Of a stretch of DNA of 64,000 nucleotides, positions 8,764 to 16,367 are shown piece after piece. The translations under genes were made by a program, and so were the position numbers. A model generated the notes under the pieces. That model did no database searches. It saw only the letters and a program-made list of their open reading frames with translations, and was not told where the DNA came from. Position 1 is the stretch's first letter. Each line of letters opens with the position of its first letter. The stretch is taken from assembly GCF_016863195.1 (NCBI RefSeq), contig NZ_BOOK01000032.1:62001-126000 (forward strand). The letters run 5' to 3'. Source of the stretch: Paraplanobispora takensis. GTDB lineage: Bacteria > Actinomycetota > Actinomycetes > Streptosporangiales > Streptosporangiaceae.

Positions 8764-8862
8764 CAGGCCGGGGCGGGCGCCGGTATGCGGAGCCGGACCG
8801 CGGCGCCGTACGGCCACCGAGCCCGTGCGGTCACCGTGGTCGCGTGATCCGGATCCGCGCGG

Positions 8863-9177
8863 TCACAGGCCCGCCAGGCGCAGCAGCGCCGTGACGAGGG
8901 CCGCCGCGGCGAGCACCACCAGGAACGGCGCGCGCAGCAGCAGGGCCACCACCGCCGCCCCGAGCCCGGCGGTGCGCGGCCAGTCCAGCACCAGGGACTG
9001 CCCGTGCGTGAAGGTCTGCACCGCGATCAGTGCGGCCAGCAGCGCCACCGGGACCAGCGCGGCGAAGCGCTGCACGCCCGGGTGGTCGAGGATCCTGCGC
9101 GGCGCCGACAGCCCGGCCAGCTTCAGTGCGTAGCAGCCCGCGCAGACGGCGACGACGGCCCACCATGTGGCGCTCAC
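8863..9177 (-). CDS. azlD: AzlD-family small subunit of branched-chain amino acid exporter
   Basis: The protein has 104 aa, is very hydrophobic and has about four membrane segments. It starts with a GTG at 9177 (MSATWWAVVAVCAGCYALKL). The motif LSAPRRILDHPGVQRFAALVPVALL is shortened here to its key parts LSAPRRIL and VPVALLAAL, which are the AzlD signature. AzlD pairs with the larger AzlC (9174-9854); the two genes overlap by 4 nt (GTGA), implying translational coupling and a 1:1 complex. The AzlCD pair exports branched-chain amino acids or analogues such as azaleucine. It is the last gene of the five-gene minus-strand operon starting at 14956. A longer frame upstream lies inside azlC and is not used. 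Confidence 0.9.
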   Translation of the reverse strand: MSATWWAVVAVCAGCYALKLAGLSAPRRILDHPGVQRFAALVPVALLAALIAVQTFTHGQSLVLDWPRTAGLGAAVVALLLRAPFLVVLAAAALVTALLRLAGL

Positions 9178-9854
9178 CTCGGCCTCCTGAGGATCACGGC
9201 GAGCACGACCACGGAGGCCAGCAGCACGGGCACCCCGGCGGGGGTGAAGGGGGTGGCGGCCAGCGCGACCGCCGCGCCGCCGATCGCGATCGGCCGCAGG
9301 GTCCGGGCCTCGGGGTCGTCGCCGGTCAGCCGGGGCCACAGGATCGCCAGGAAGGTGGCCGGGCCGACGGCGTCCAGGCCGAACACCGCGGGGTCGGCCA
9401 CGCTGGAGGTGCCCAGCGCGCCGAGCAGGGTGGTGGCGTTCCAGGTGAGATAGAGAGTGACGAAGGTGACGAAGAACCCGGTCCTGGCCGACTCCTCGTC
9501 CGGCTGGGACATCGCCACCGCGGTCGTCTCGTCGATCACCCCCTGTGCCACGGGAATGCGGCGCCAGCCCCTGATCCCGAGCAGACCGGCCAGGCGCAGG
9601 CCGTACAGGCTGTTGCGGACGCCGAGCAGCAGCGCGCCCGCGGCGCCCGCGACGAGGTTGCCGCCGCCCGCCACGACTCCGGCCAGCGCGAACTGGGAGG
9701 CGCCGGTGAAGGCGAACAGGCTCAGCACGCACGTCTGGGCCACGCTCAGCCCGGCGGTGACCGCGGCGGCGCCGAAGGCCACTCCGGAGAGTCCGACGGC
9801 GATGCCCACCCCCAGCCCGTCCCTGGTCGCTGAGGAACGAGTGGTTGTTTCCAT
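9174..9854 (-). CDS. azlC: AzlC-family branched-chain amino acid exporter, large subunit
   Basis: The protein has 226 aa and about six membrane segments. The family motif FTGASQFA (about residues 49-56) is present in a predicted half-helix, as are GVRNSLYGLRL and VIDETTAVA. It begins at ATG 9854, only 10 bp after the stop of the AraC-type regulator. It is likely to export branched-chain amino acids or toxic analogues together with AzlD. The position behind an AraC-type activator suggests inducible expression in response to a small ligand (inference). No transport substrate can be read from the sequence. Confidence 0.92.
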   Translation of the reverse strand: METTTRSSATRDGLGVGIAVGLSGVAFGAAAVTAGLSVAQTCVLSLFAFTGASQFALAGVVAGGGNLVAGAAGALLLGVRNSLYGLRLAGLLGIRGWRRIPVAQGVIDETTAVAMSQPDEESARTGFFVTFVTLYLTWNATTLLGALGTSSVADPAVFGLDAVGPATFLAILWPRLTGDDPEARTLRPIAIGGAAVALAATPFTPAGVPVLLASVVVLAVILRRPR

Positions 9855-9864
9855 GGAAGTGAGG

Positions 9865-10728
9865 CTATGTCCGATTCGATAGTGCGGTCTTGTACGTTCC
9901 TGCGCGCTGGTACGCGGCCGGGGGCACGCCCACGATCCGCTTGAAATGCCTGTTCAGGTGGGCCTGGTCGGTGAAACCGACCTCGGCGGCGACCTGCGCG
10001 GCGGGCGTTCCGGAGTCGAGCAGGCAACGGGCCCGCCGTACCCGCAGCGTGTTCAGGTAGGTGTGCGGGGGGAGGCCGGTGGCGGCCTTGAAGGCGCGGA
10101 TCAGCGTGAAGGGCCGCACCTCCACCGCCCGCGCCAGGTCCTCCAGCGTCGGCGGGTCGAGGAGGCTCTCGTGCAGGATCTCCCTGGCCCGCCGTACCGC
10201 GTCGTCCCCCGCGGACCGCTGCGGCCGGGGCGGGCGGTAGGCGGCGTGGTGGCGCACCAGCGCGCCGAACGCCGTGCGGGCCAGGCTGGAGGACGCCAGG
10301 TCGTCGCCGCGCTCGGCGGCCAGATGGGCGGCGCGCAGCAGGGGGGCCGCCTGCGAGCCGGGCACGACGGTCTGCGGGAAGTACGGCGTGCCCCGGCCGG
10401 CGAGCAGCTCGTCCGCGATGTCGGCGATCACCTGGACGGACGGGTAGAGCATCCGGTAGGACCAGCCGTCCGGCACGCCCGCGTGACCGGTGTGCACCTG
10501 CTCGGGGTCGACCAGGACCACGGACCCGGCGCCGGCGCGGTGCCGGGCGCCCCGGTAGTCGAACTCCTCGACCCCGGACAGGATCACCCCGATCGCGTAC
10601 TCCTCGTGCACGTGCCGGGTGAAGCGGTGCGTGACGTAGCGGGCCTTGAGCAGGTCCACCCCCGGCAGCGCCGGGTTCCGCCAGAACCGCGCCGCCTCCG
10701 CCTCCTCTTTCCCCGCCTCGGGCGTCAT
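9865..10728 (-). CDS. AraC-family transcriptional regulator (cupin sensor plus HTH)
   Basis: The protein has 287 aa. The N-terminal AraC-type cupin (about 30-160, with HVHEEYAIGVI and the DPEQVHTG metal/ligand-like histidines) is followed by two helix-turn-helix motifs (about 185-280, with LEDLARAVEVRPFTLIRAFK and AAEVGFTDQAHLNRHFKR). This architecture is common next to AzlCD or LysE-type exporters, where it activates export genes. Its ATG (10728) overlaps the stop of the upstream kinase gene by ATGA, so it is translationally coupled to a receptor kinase, which is unusual. It ends 10 bp before azlC. Confidence 0.93.
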   Translation of the reverse strand: MTPEAGKEEAEAARFWRNPALPGVDLLKARYVTHRFTRHVHEEYAIGVILSGVEEFDYRGARHRAGAGSVVLVDPEQVHTGHAGVPDGWSYRMLYPSVQVIADIADELLAGRGTPYFPQTVVPGSQAAPLLRAAHLAAERGDDLASSSLARTAFGALVRHHAAYRPPRPQRSAGDDAVRRAREILHESLLDPPTLEDLARAVEVRPFTLIRAFKAATGLPPHTYLNTLRVRRARCLLDSGTPAAQVAAEVGFTDQAHLNRHFKRIVGVPPAAYQRAGTYKTALSNRT

Positions 10729-12569
10729 GGCCGGAACGTTCTGGTGAACCTGTCGAAGAACGCCCGGTTCCAGGTGGCGTCGGCGCTCTCCCAGTAGATC
10801 GCGTACGGCTTGCCGGCGGAGGTGCGGAACCCCCGGTCCAGCACGTGCCTTCGCTCGCCGGCCTTGTCGTAGGTGAACTCCCAGTCGGCGGCGGGCCGGT
10901 CCAGATACGTCAGTCCGGTGATGCCGAGGCGCCGGTAGCCGGGCCAGAGGTCGTCCTCGTTACCGCCCTGCTCGACCTTCTCCCAGTGCCTGACCGGATC
11001 GGTCTCGGAGTCCTCCGTCGACTCGATCCACAGGAAGCGGTCCGTGCGCGGATCGCGGAACTCCACCCGGTCGCGGCCGGAGGACCGCTTGACGCTCCAG
11101 GTCCGCGGCACCGCGACGCTGAAGCCCAGCGGATCCTCGTGCAGCCGCCAGCCCCGCGGGATCACCCGGCCGTCCGGGAGCGTGGCCTCGGGGGTCGCCC
11201 GAGTGGCCGAGGGGGTGGGCTCGGGGGTCGGCTCCGGCGTGCTCTGCGGGGTCTGCCCGGGCCCGGTCGTGCTCGTCAGGGAGGCGGAGATCGTGGGCGG
11301 GTTCCCCCCGCCCTCCGTGCCGCGGTTCTGGAGCACGAACCAGCCACCCGTGCCGACCGCGAGCACGAGCACCGGGATCCCGACCGCCAGCGCCAGGCGC
11401 ACTCCCCGGCGCGAGCCCTGCGACGGGCCGCCGGGGTAGGTGTACTCCGGCCGGGCCCGGCGCCCCTGGTAGGGGGGCTCGCCCGGCCGCGTCGCCCGCG
11501 CCGGGTACGGCTCGTGTCCGGGGAGGGAGGGGCCGCCGGGGTACGGCTGCTGCCCGAAGGCCGCTCCCGCGGGCAGGGGGTCCTGCTCGGGACGGGTGGG
11601 CTGCGCCGGCTGGGGCGCATGGCCGTACGGGACGGGAGGGGCGGGATAGGGGTGCGGCTCGCCGTACCGGGTCTCCTGGGCCGGTGCGAGGGGCGGGGCG
11701 GGATGGGGGTGCGGGGGCGCCGGCGCGGGCCCGGCGGGCGGCGGGAGGTCGTCGGGGATCGCCGGCCCGGCGGCGCGGACGAACAGGGCCTCGGCCTCGC
11801 CGGTGCTCATACGGGCCGACGGGTCGGTGGACATCAGGCCGAGGATCGCCGTGGCGAGCGGGCCGATGTGGGTCATCGGGCTGGGCTCGCCCCGCAGGAC
11901 GGCCATCATGGTCGCCGCGGGTGTCGCGCGCTCGAAGGGCGGACGGCCCTCCAGCGCCGCGTACAGCGTCGCGCCCAGTGACCACAGGTCCGACTCCGGG
12001 GTGGCGGGCAGTCCGTGCAGGCGCTCCGGCGGCAGGAAGGCCGGGGTGCCGACCATCCCGCCGGTGCGGGTGATCCGGGGCTCCTGCGTCATCGAGGCGA
12101 TGCCGAAGTCGGTCAGCACCACCCGGCCGTCATCGGCCAGCAGCACGTTCTCCGGCTTGACGTCGCGGTGCAGGACCCCGGCGGCGTGCGCGGCGCGCAG
12201 CGCCCCCAGCAGGCTCAGGCCGATGGCCGCCACCCGCTCGGGGGGAAGCGGCCCCCGCTGCCGGACGACCTCGCCCAGCGAGCGCGAGCGCACCATCTGC
12301 ATGACGATCCAGGGCCGGCCGTCCTCCTCGACCACGTCGTGCACGATGATCACAGAAGGGTGGTCGAGCCGCCCGGCGGTCCTGGCCTCCCGGATGGTCC
12401 GCCGGTTCAGATCGGCCCGCGAGGCATCGTCGACCCCCCGGTAGCGGACCTCCTTGACCGCCACCGTGCGGTCGAGAAGCTCGTCGTGGGCACGCCAGAC
12501 GACGCCCATCCCGCCCTCGCCGATGGGTTCGAGCAGGTGATACCTGCCCGCGACCCTCCGTTCGGTCAT
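10725..12569 (-). CDS. Receptor-type Ser/Thr protein kinase with proline-rich linker
   Basis: The protein has 614 aa from ATG 12569 (MTERRVAGRYHLLEPIG). The kinase domain (about 8-265) keeps GEGGMG, Lys39, HRD Asp136 and DFG Asp154. A long linker carries PHPYPAPP-like repeats, then one membrane segment (LALAVGIPVLVLAVG, near residue 405), a Thr/Pro stretch, and a C-terminal extracellular domain of about 140 aa starting at RGWRLHEDPLGFSV. That ectodomain is clearly homologous to the one in the kinase at 12620 (shared pattern GW..H.DP.GFSV..P..W.V, DWEFT, NRGF/DRGF, YAIYW). The gene is second in the operon; 50 bp separate it from the upstream kinase, and its stop overlaps the AraC gene. Confidence 0.92.
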   Translation of the reverse strand: MTERRVAGRYHLLEPIGEGGMGVVWRAHDELLDRTVAVKEVRYRGVDDASRADLNRRTIREARTAGRLDHPSVIIVHDVVEEDGRPWIVMQMVRSRSLGEVVRQRGPLPPERVAAIGLSLLGALRAAHAAGVLHRDVKPENVLLADDGRVVLTDFGIASMTQEPRITRTGGMVGTPAFLPPERLHGLPATPESDLWSLGATLYAALEGRPPFERATPAATMMAVLRGEPSPMTHIGPLATAILGLMSTDPSARMSTGEAEALFVRAAGPAIPDDLPPPAGPAPAPPHPHPAPPLAPAQETRYGEPHPYPAPPVPYGHAPQPAQPTRPEQDPLPAGAAFGQQPYPGGPSLPGHEPYPARATRPGEPPYQGRRARPEYTYPGGPSQGSRRGVRLALAVGIPVLVLAVGTGGWFVLQNRGTEGGGNPPTISASLTSTTGPGQTPQSTPEPTPEPTPSATRATPEATLPDGRVIPRGWRLHEDPLGFSVAVPRTWSVKRSSGRDRVEFRDPRTDRFLWIESTEDSETDPVRHWEKVEQGGNEDDLWPGYRRLGITGLTYLDRPAADWEFTYDKAGERRHVLDRGFRTSAGKPYAIYWESADATWNRAFFDRFTRTFRP

Positions 12570-12619
12570 CGTTCTCCACCCCTCCCCGGCCCACGAATCG
12601 TAGCCCTTCGGGTGGGACT

Positions 12620-14956
12620 TCACTTTTTCGAGGAAAACGTCTCGGTGAATCCCTCGAACAGCTTCAGGTTCTGCTCCCACTCGGACGCGTAGGTGTGCCA
12701 GTAGATGGCGTAACCCCGGCCCTTCCCGGTGAGGAACCCCCGGTTGACCACGCGGGCCCTGCCCGACCTCGCCTGCCAGGTGAACTCCCAGTCGGCCGCG
12801 TCCGCCATGTAGTCCACCCTCTTGATCCCGATCAGCTTGTAACCGGGGAAGTTGGCGCGGGCCTGGGGCTCGTACTCGTCCCAGTCCTTCTTCGCGTCGG
12901 AGCCGGGGGTGTCGGTGTACTCGATCATGAGATAGCTGAACGAGTCGTCCGGCCCGCGGAAGCGGACCTGCGTGCCCTGGCGCCTCTCGACCTCCCAGCC
13001 CTTGGGCAGGCCGACCGAGAAGCCGTTGGGGTCCTTGTGCGTCTTCCAGCCGCTGGGCAGGGCGCCCTTGTCCCCGCCCTCCTTCTTCTTCTCCTTCTCC
13101 CCGCCCTTGTCCCCGGCGGTCTCCGACGGGTCGGCGGAGGGGGAGTCGTCCTCCGAGGGCGTGGCGGACTGCGGGGACTCGGAGCCCCCACCGGACGACG
13201 AGCCGTCACCGGTCCCGTCCTCCGTGGTCGCCGGGCTCGGGTCCCGGCCGCTCGCGCCGGTCTCACCGCTGTTCATGCCGATCCAGATGCCCAGCGCGCC
13301 CACCAGGAGCAGCGCCCCGATGACGACCGGCAGGGCGCGCCGCATGCCGGAGGAGGACAGCAGCGCCGACAGCTGGGTCTGCTCGGCGGGCGTCACGTCC
13401 TCGTACGGGACCGCCGGCAGCGGTCCGGGTTCCGGCACGGGGACCGGCTCCGGCGCGGACGGGCGCGCGGAGGACGCGGGAGTGGAGGGAGCGGGACGTG
13501 CGGGGGCCGCGGGCGGGGGCGTGGAGGACGCGGACGGGCGCACGGAGGGCATCGGCGGCGTCGGGTCGGCGGCGTCGGCGCCCAGGCCCTTGACGTACTG
13601 CCTGGCGGAGGAGGCGGGCGCCTCCTCCGCCGGGGACGGCGTCTCCTGCGCGGGGGCGGGCGTCTTCCCTGACGCTGCTTTCCCGGACGCTGCTTTCCCG
13701 GACGCAGTCTTGTCCGCCGGGGTCTTCTCAGCCGGGGCCTTCTCCGAGGGCGTCTGGGCGGGGGACTCCACGGCCGAGGTCTGCGCGGCGGAGGTCTGCG
13801 CGGCGGAGGTCTCGGACGGGGCGGGCGGCCTGGCGACGTGCCCGGTCTGCGGGATCGCGGCGGCCGCCGCGGCGCCCGCGGCCTCGGCGGCGTCCTGCGG
13901 GCGGGACGCCGGCTCGGCGGGGGCGGCCTTGTCGCCCGCGGGGGCGGCCGGCGTCCGCTTGCCCGCCGGGCTCCCCTCGTCCGCGGGCGCCTTCCCGCCG
14001 GGCGCGGCGCCGTACGGCTTGCGCCTGTCCACCCCGCCCGCGGGCGGGGTGGAAGCGGGCCACTCGCCGGCAGGGGAGGGCAGCTTGCGGGTGGCCGCGA
14101 CGGGGGGCACCGCCCACGGCTGGGTGGAGGAGTGCCCCTCGGCCACCCGGCGCAGCATGGCCGCGGCCTCGGAGTAGGTGAGCCGCTGGATGGGCTCCTT
14201 GCGCAGCAGCCCTTCCAGCACCGGCAGCAGCGGGCCCGCGTTGTGCGCGGGGTCCGGCGGGTCGGTCATGACCGAGTGCATGGTGGGCAGAGGCAGCTTG
14301 CGGTCGTGCGGGGAACGCCCCTCCACCGCCGCGTACAGCGTCGCGCCCAGCGACCACAGGTCCGACTCCCTGCGGGCGGGCAGGCCGCGCAGCCGTTCCG
14401 GCGCGATGAAGGCGGGGGTGCCCGCCACGCCGGTCATGGTCAGCGTGCTCTCCGAGTCCAGCGTGGCGATGCCGAAGTCGGTGAGGACCACCCTGCCGTT
14501 GTGGGCGAGCAGGACGTTCTCCGGCTTGACGTCGCGGTGCAGCACGCCGGCGTCGTGCGCGCTGTGCAGCGCCTCCAGCAGGGCCAGCCCGACCTCGGCC
14601 ACCCGCCGGGGCGGCAGCGGCCCGTCCTCGCGCAGCACCTGTCCCAGCGAGCGGGAGGGCACCAGCTGCATGACGATCCAGGGCTGCTCGTTCTCCTCGA
14701 TCACGTCGTAGACGATCACGACGTTGGGGTGGGTGAGCCTGGCCGCGGCGCGGGCCTCGCGCATCATGCGCCGGTTGAGGGTCTGGACGTCCTCTCCCAG
14801 GGCAGCGGAGTAGCGGACTTCCTTGATGGCGACCGTACGGTCGAGAAGCTCGTCGTGGGCCTTCCAGACCGTGCCCATCCCGCCCCGCCCGATGGGTTCC
14901 AGGAGGTGGTAGCGGCCTGCGACACGTCGCCCTTCCTGGGGTCCATCAGACTGCAT
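12620..14956 (-). CDS. Receptor-type Ser/Thr protein kinase with long low-complexity linker
   Basis: The protein has 778 aa from ATG 14956 (GTG 14959 is also possible; GGGAGG lies 10-13 nt upstream). The kinase domain (about 15-275) retains GRGGMG, Lys45, HRD Asp142 and DFG Asp160. Next come about 270 residues of Ala/Pro/Lys/Thr-rich linker with short repeats (KAASGKAASGK, AAQTSAAQTSA), one membrane segment near residue 545 (VVIGALLLVGALGIWIG), an acidic Ser-rich stalk and a C-terminal extracellular domain like that of its downstream paralogue. It heads the operon kinase-kinase-araC-azlC-azlD. The pair probably arose by tandem duplication, and the linkers have diverged far more than the end domains. 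Confidence 0.92.
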   Translation of the reverse strand: MQSDGPQEGRRVAGRYHLLEPIGRGGMGTVWKAHDELLDRTVAIKEVRYSAALGEDVQTLNRRMMREARAAARLTHPNVVIVYDVIEENEQPWIVMQLVPSRSLGQVLREDGPLPPRRVAEVGLALLEALHSAHDAGVLHRDVKPENVLLAHNGRVVLTDFGIATLDSESTLTMTGVAGTPAFIAPERLRGLPARRESDLWSLGATLYAAVEGRSPHDRKLPLPTMHSVMTDPPDPAHNAGPLLPVLEGLLRKEPIQRLTYSEAAAMLRRVAEGHSSTQPWAVPPVAATRKLPSPAGEWPASTPPAGGVDRRKPYGAAPGGKAPADEGSPAGKRTPAAPAGDKAAPAEPASRPQDAAEAAGAAAAAAIPQTGHVARPPAPSETSAAQTSAAQTSAVESPAQTPSEKAPAEKTPADKTASGKAASGKAASGKTPAPAQETPSPAEEAPASSARQYVKGLGADAADPTPPMPSVRPSASSTPPPAAPARPAPSTPASSARPSAPEPVPVPEPGPLPAVPYEDVTPAEQTQLSALLSSSGMRRALPVVIGALLLVGALGIWIGMNSGETGASGRDPSPATTEDGTGDGSSSGGGSESPQSATPSEDDSPSADPSETAGDKGGEKEKKKEGGDKGALPSGWKTHKDPNGFSVGLPKGWEVERRQGTQVRFRGPDDSFSYLMIEYTDTPGSDAKKDWDEYEPQARANFPGYKLIGIKRVDYMADAADWEFTWQARSGRARVVNRGFLTGKGRGYAIYWHTYASEWEQNLKLFEGFTETFSSKK

Positions 14957-15130
14957 CACCAGCTTCAAACCTCCCTCACAGTGAAGGAGATCCTCCCATA
15001 AACAAGGATCCGCCCGGACCTGTCGCGCGGTTCAGGGTGCCGTGCCCCGGAGGAACGCCCGGCTTGCGCAACTCGTGTCCGATATCTGAGACACCTGTCC
15101 GCCAGATGGCGCCTGTGGAGGTGATGGCCT
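14957..15130. other. Divergent promoter region between kinase operon and aroQ leader
   Basis: No gene is visible. A near-palindrome GTGTCC-GATATC-TGAGACAC at 15075-15094 is a candidate operator. The perfect Shine-Dalgarno-like GGAGGTGAT at 15117-15125 serves the leader ORF at 15131. I do not see a confident -35/-10 pair. Confidence 0.35.
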
Positions 15131-15193
15131 ATGGTGGACCGCATGGATCGTTGTTCCGTGTTTACCGAGCCGGCTCCGGAGGGCCGGTCGTGA
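15131..15193 (+). CDS. Candidate 20-aa leader peptide upstream of the chorismate mutase gene
   Basis: An ATG at 15131 stands 5 nt after GGAGGTGAT (15117-15125), an almost full anti-Shine-Dalgarno match, which is rarer than any other ribosome site here. The 20-codon product begins MVDRMDRCSVF and ends EGRS. Its stop at 15191-15193 lies between the two arms of the first inverted repeat of the leader (see the terminator entry). It has one Phe, one Cys and no run of a single amino acid, so classical starvation-sensing attenuation is not obvious. An overlapping frame from ATG 15124 encodes a Tyr/Phe-containing peptide but has poorer spacing. Confidence 0.5.
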   Translation: MVDRMDRCSVFTEPAPEGRS

Positions 15194-15255
15194 CGACGTG
15201 ACCTGACGACCATCCGGAGCCGGCTGAGGCAGAGACACCCCGTCTCTGCCTTTTT
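15168..15255 (+). terminator. Rho-independent-type terminator in the leader (candidate attenuator)
   Basis: GGCAGAGAC (15228-15236) and GTCTCTGCC (15242-15250) form a perfect 9-bp stem with a 5-nt loop, followed by TTTTTGTTTC. Such U-tracted hairpins are rare in high-GC actinomycetes. Directly upstream, AGCCGGCTCCGGA (15168-15180) and TCCGGAGCCGGCT (15213-15225) form a perfect 13-bp stem around the end of the leader ORF. There is no plus-strand gene before it to terminate, so it most likely controls read-through into the gene at 15314. I do not find a pairing that would disrupt the terminator stem itself. Confidence 0.72.
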
Positions 15256-15313
15256 GTTTCTTACGATTTCGCCGGTTCGCGGGACACGCGCCGGCTGATT
15301 ATGGGGAGCCGAG

Positions 15314-16237
15314 ATGTCGTTGACCGCACGCGCGGAACGCGGGGCCGTACAGCTGGGGACGCTGGAGGTGGGCGGCGGCCCGGCCGTGGTGATCGGCGGC
15401 GCGGGCGCCGACGCCCGCTGGATCAGCCTGCGCGAGCGCCGGGTGCGCGCGGCCGAGGCCGTGGCCGCGATCCGGGCGGAGTGGGCCGGACCGGTCCTGG
15501 TGGAGCCGTCCTCCGTCGCAGACCTGCCGCGGATCGCCGCCGGGGCCGAGGGCGTGGTGGTCGGGGAGGCCTGGACGCGTGACCCCCGGCTGGTCGGGGA
15601 GGCCGCCCGGCCGGGCCTTCCGGTGATCGTCCGGCGCGGCCCGGCCGAGACCCTGGAGGAGTGGCTCGCCGTCGCCGATCTCTGCGCCGCCGGGGGCAAC
15701 GACCGGGTGGTGCTCTGCGAGGGCGGGCAGGGCTCGCCCGGGCGTCCCGCGGTCCTCGACCTGCCCCTGCTGCGTGCGGCCCGGGAGAGGTCCGGGCGCC
15801 CGGTCCTCGCCTGGCCGGGCGGCGACCCCGCGCTGGCCGCGGCCGCGGTCGCCGCCGGGGCCGACGGGCTGCTCCTGGACCCCGACTCCACGCCGGAGGC
15901 CGTCGCCGCGGCCCGGGACGCGGCGACGATCGTCGGCGCGGTCACCCGCAGGGAGGAGCCGGGCACCGTGCTCGCCGCGCGCGCCGCCGTCGACCGCGTG
16001 GACGCCGCCCTGGCCGTCCTGCTGGAGCGCCGCGCCGAGCTGGCCGGGACCATCCAGCGCCTCAAGCCCGTGGGCGGCTTCGCCGGCCGCGACATGGACC
16101 GCGAGCGCCGCCTGGTCGCGGAGATGGCCCGCCGCGCCCCGGCGCTGGGCGAGGAGCGGCTGGCGCCCATCATGAACGCCGTCATCGAGGCGGGGCTGCG
16201 GCTGGCCGAGGAACGCCGGGCGACGCGCCGGGACTGA
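15314..16237 (+). CDS. Chorismate mutase (AroQ) fused to a degenerate type I DAHP-synthase-like domain
   Basis: The protein has 307 aa. The C-terminal part (about 220-303) is an AroQ chorismate mutase helix bundle: Arg228 before VDAALAVLLERRAEL, Lys251, Asp260 and Glu264 (in DRER) sit at the usual active-site positions. It converts chorismate to prephenate for Phe/Tyr. Residues about 20-215 resemble a type I-beta DAHP synthase barrel (PVIVRRG, EEWLAVADLC, GNDRVVLCEGG, LDLPLLRAA, AAGADGLLLDP). The functional residues are changed: the usual LLKRG is IVRRG, CERG is CEGG, DPSH is AWPGG, and the FKPRTSPYSF motif is absent. The barrel is therefore probably catalytically dead and may be regulatory or structural. 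It is preceded by a leader terminator. It could be mis-annotated as a bifunctional enzyme. Confidence 0.82.
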   Translation: MSLTARAERGAVQLGTLEVGGGPAVVIGGAGADARWISLRERRVRAAEAVAAIRAEWAGPVLVEPSSVADLPRIAAGAEGVVVGEAWTRDPRLVGEAARPGLPVIVRRGPAETLEEWLAVADLCAAGGNDRVVLCEGGQGSPGRPAVLDLPLLRAARERSGRPVLAWPGGDPALAAAAVAAGADGLLLDPDSTPEAVAAARDAATIVGAVTRREEPGTVLAARAAVDRVDAALAVLLERRAELAGTIQRLKPVGGFAGRDMDRERRLVAEMARRAPALGEERLAPIMNAVIEAGLRLAEERRATRRD

Positions 16238-16367
16238 CCTCCAGGAAACACCCGGACCGGCCGTGACGGGATCATTCGCAGAACGCGCGGCGGCACCGGC
16301 CCCGGAGTCCGGCAAACGCGCGTAAGCTTCCCTCGCCGACGCGTGACAAGGGGGAGGACGAGGCCGG

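Noticed and set aside
15124-15201. Overlapping 25-codon frame with Tyr, Phe and Tyr as a classical aromatic attenuation leader
   Set aside because: Its ATG is only 2-3 nt from the Shine-Dalgarno, poor spacing, whereas the ATG at 15131 in another frame fits well. The aromatic codons are not clustered.
15314-16237. Annotation as an active bifunctional DAHP synthase/chorismate mutase
   Set aside because: The residues that bind PEP, sugar phosphate and metal are replaced or missing in the barrel, so only the mutase activity is supported.
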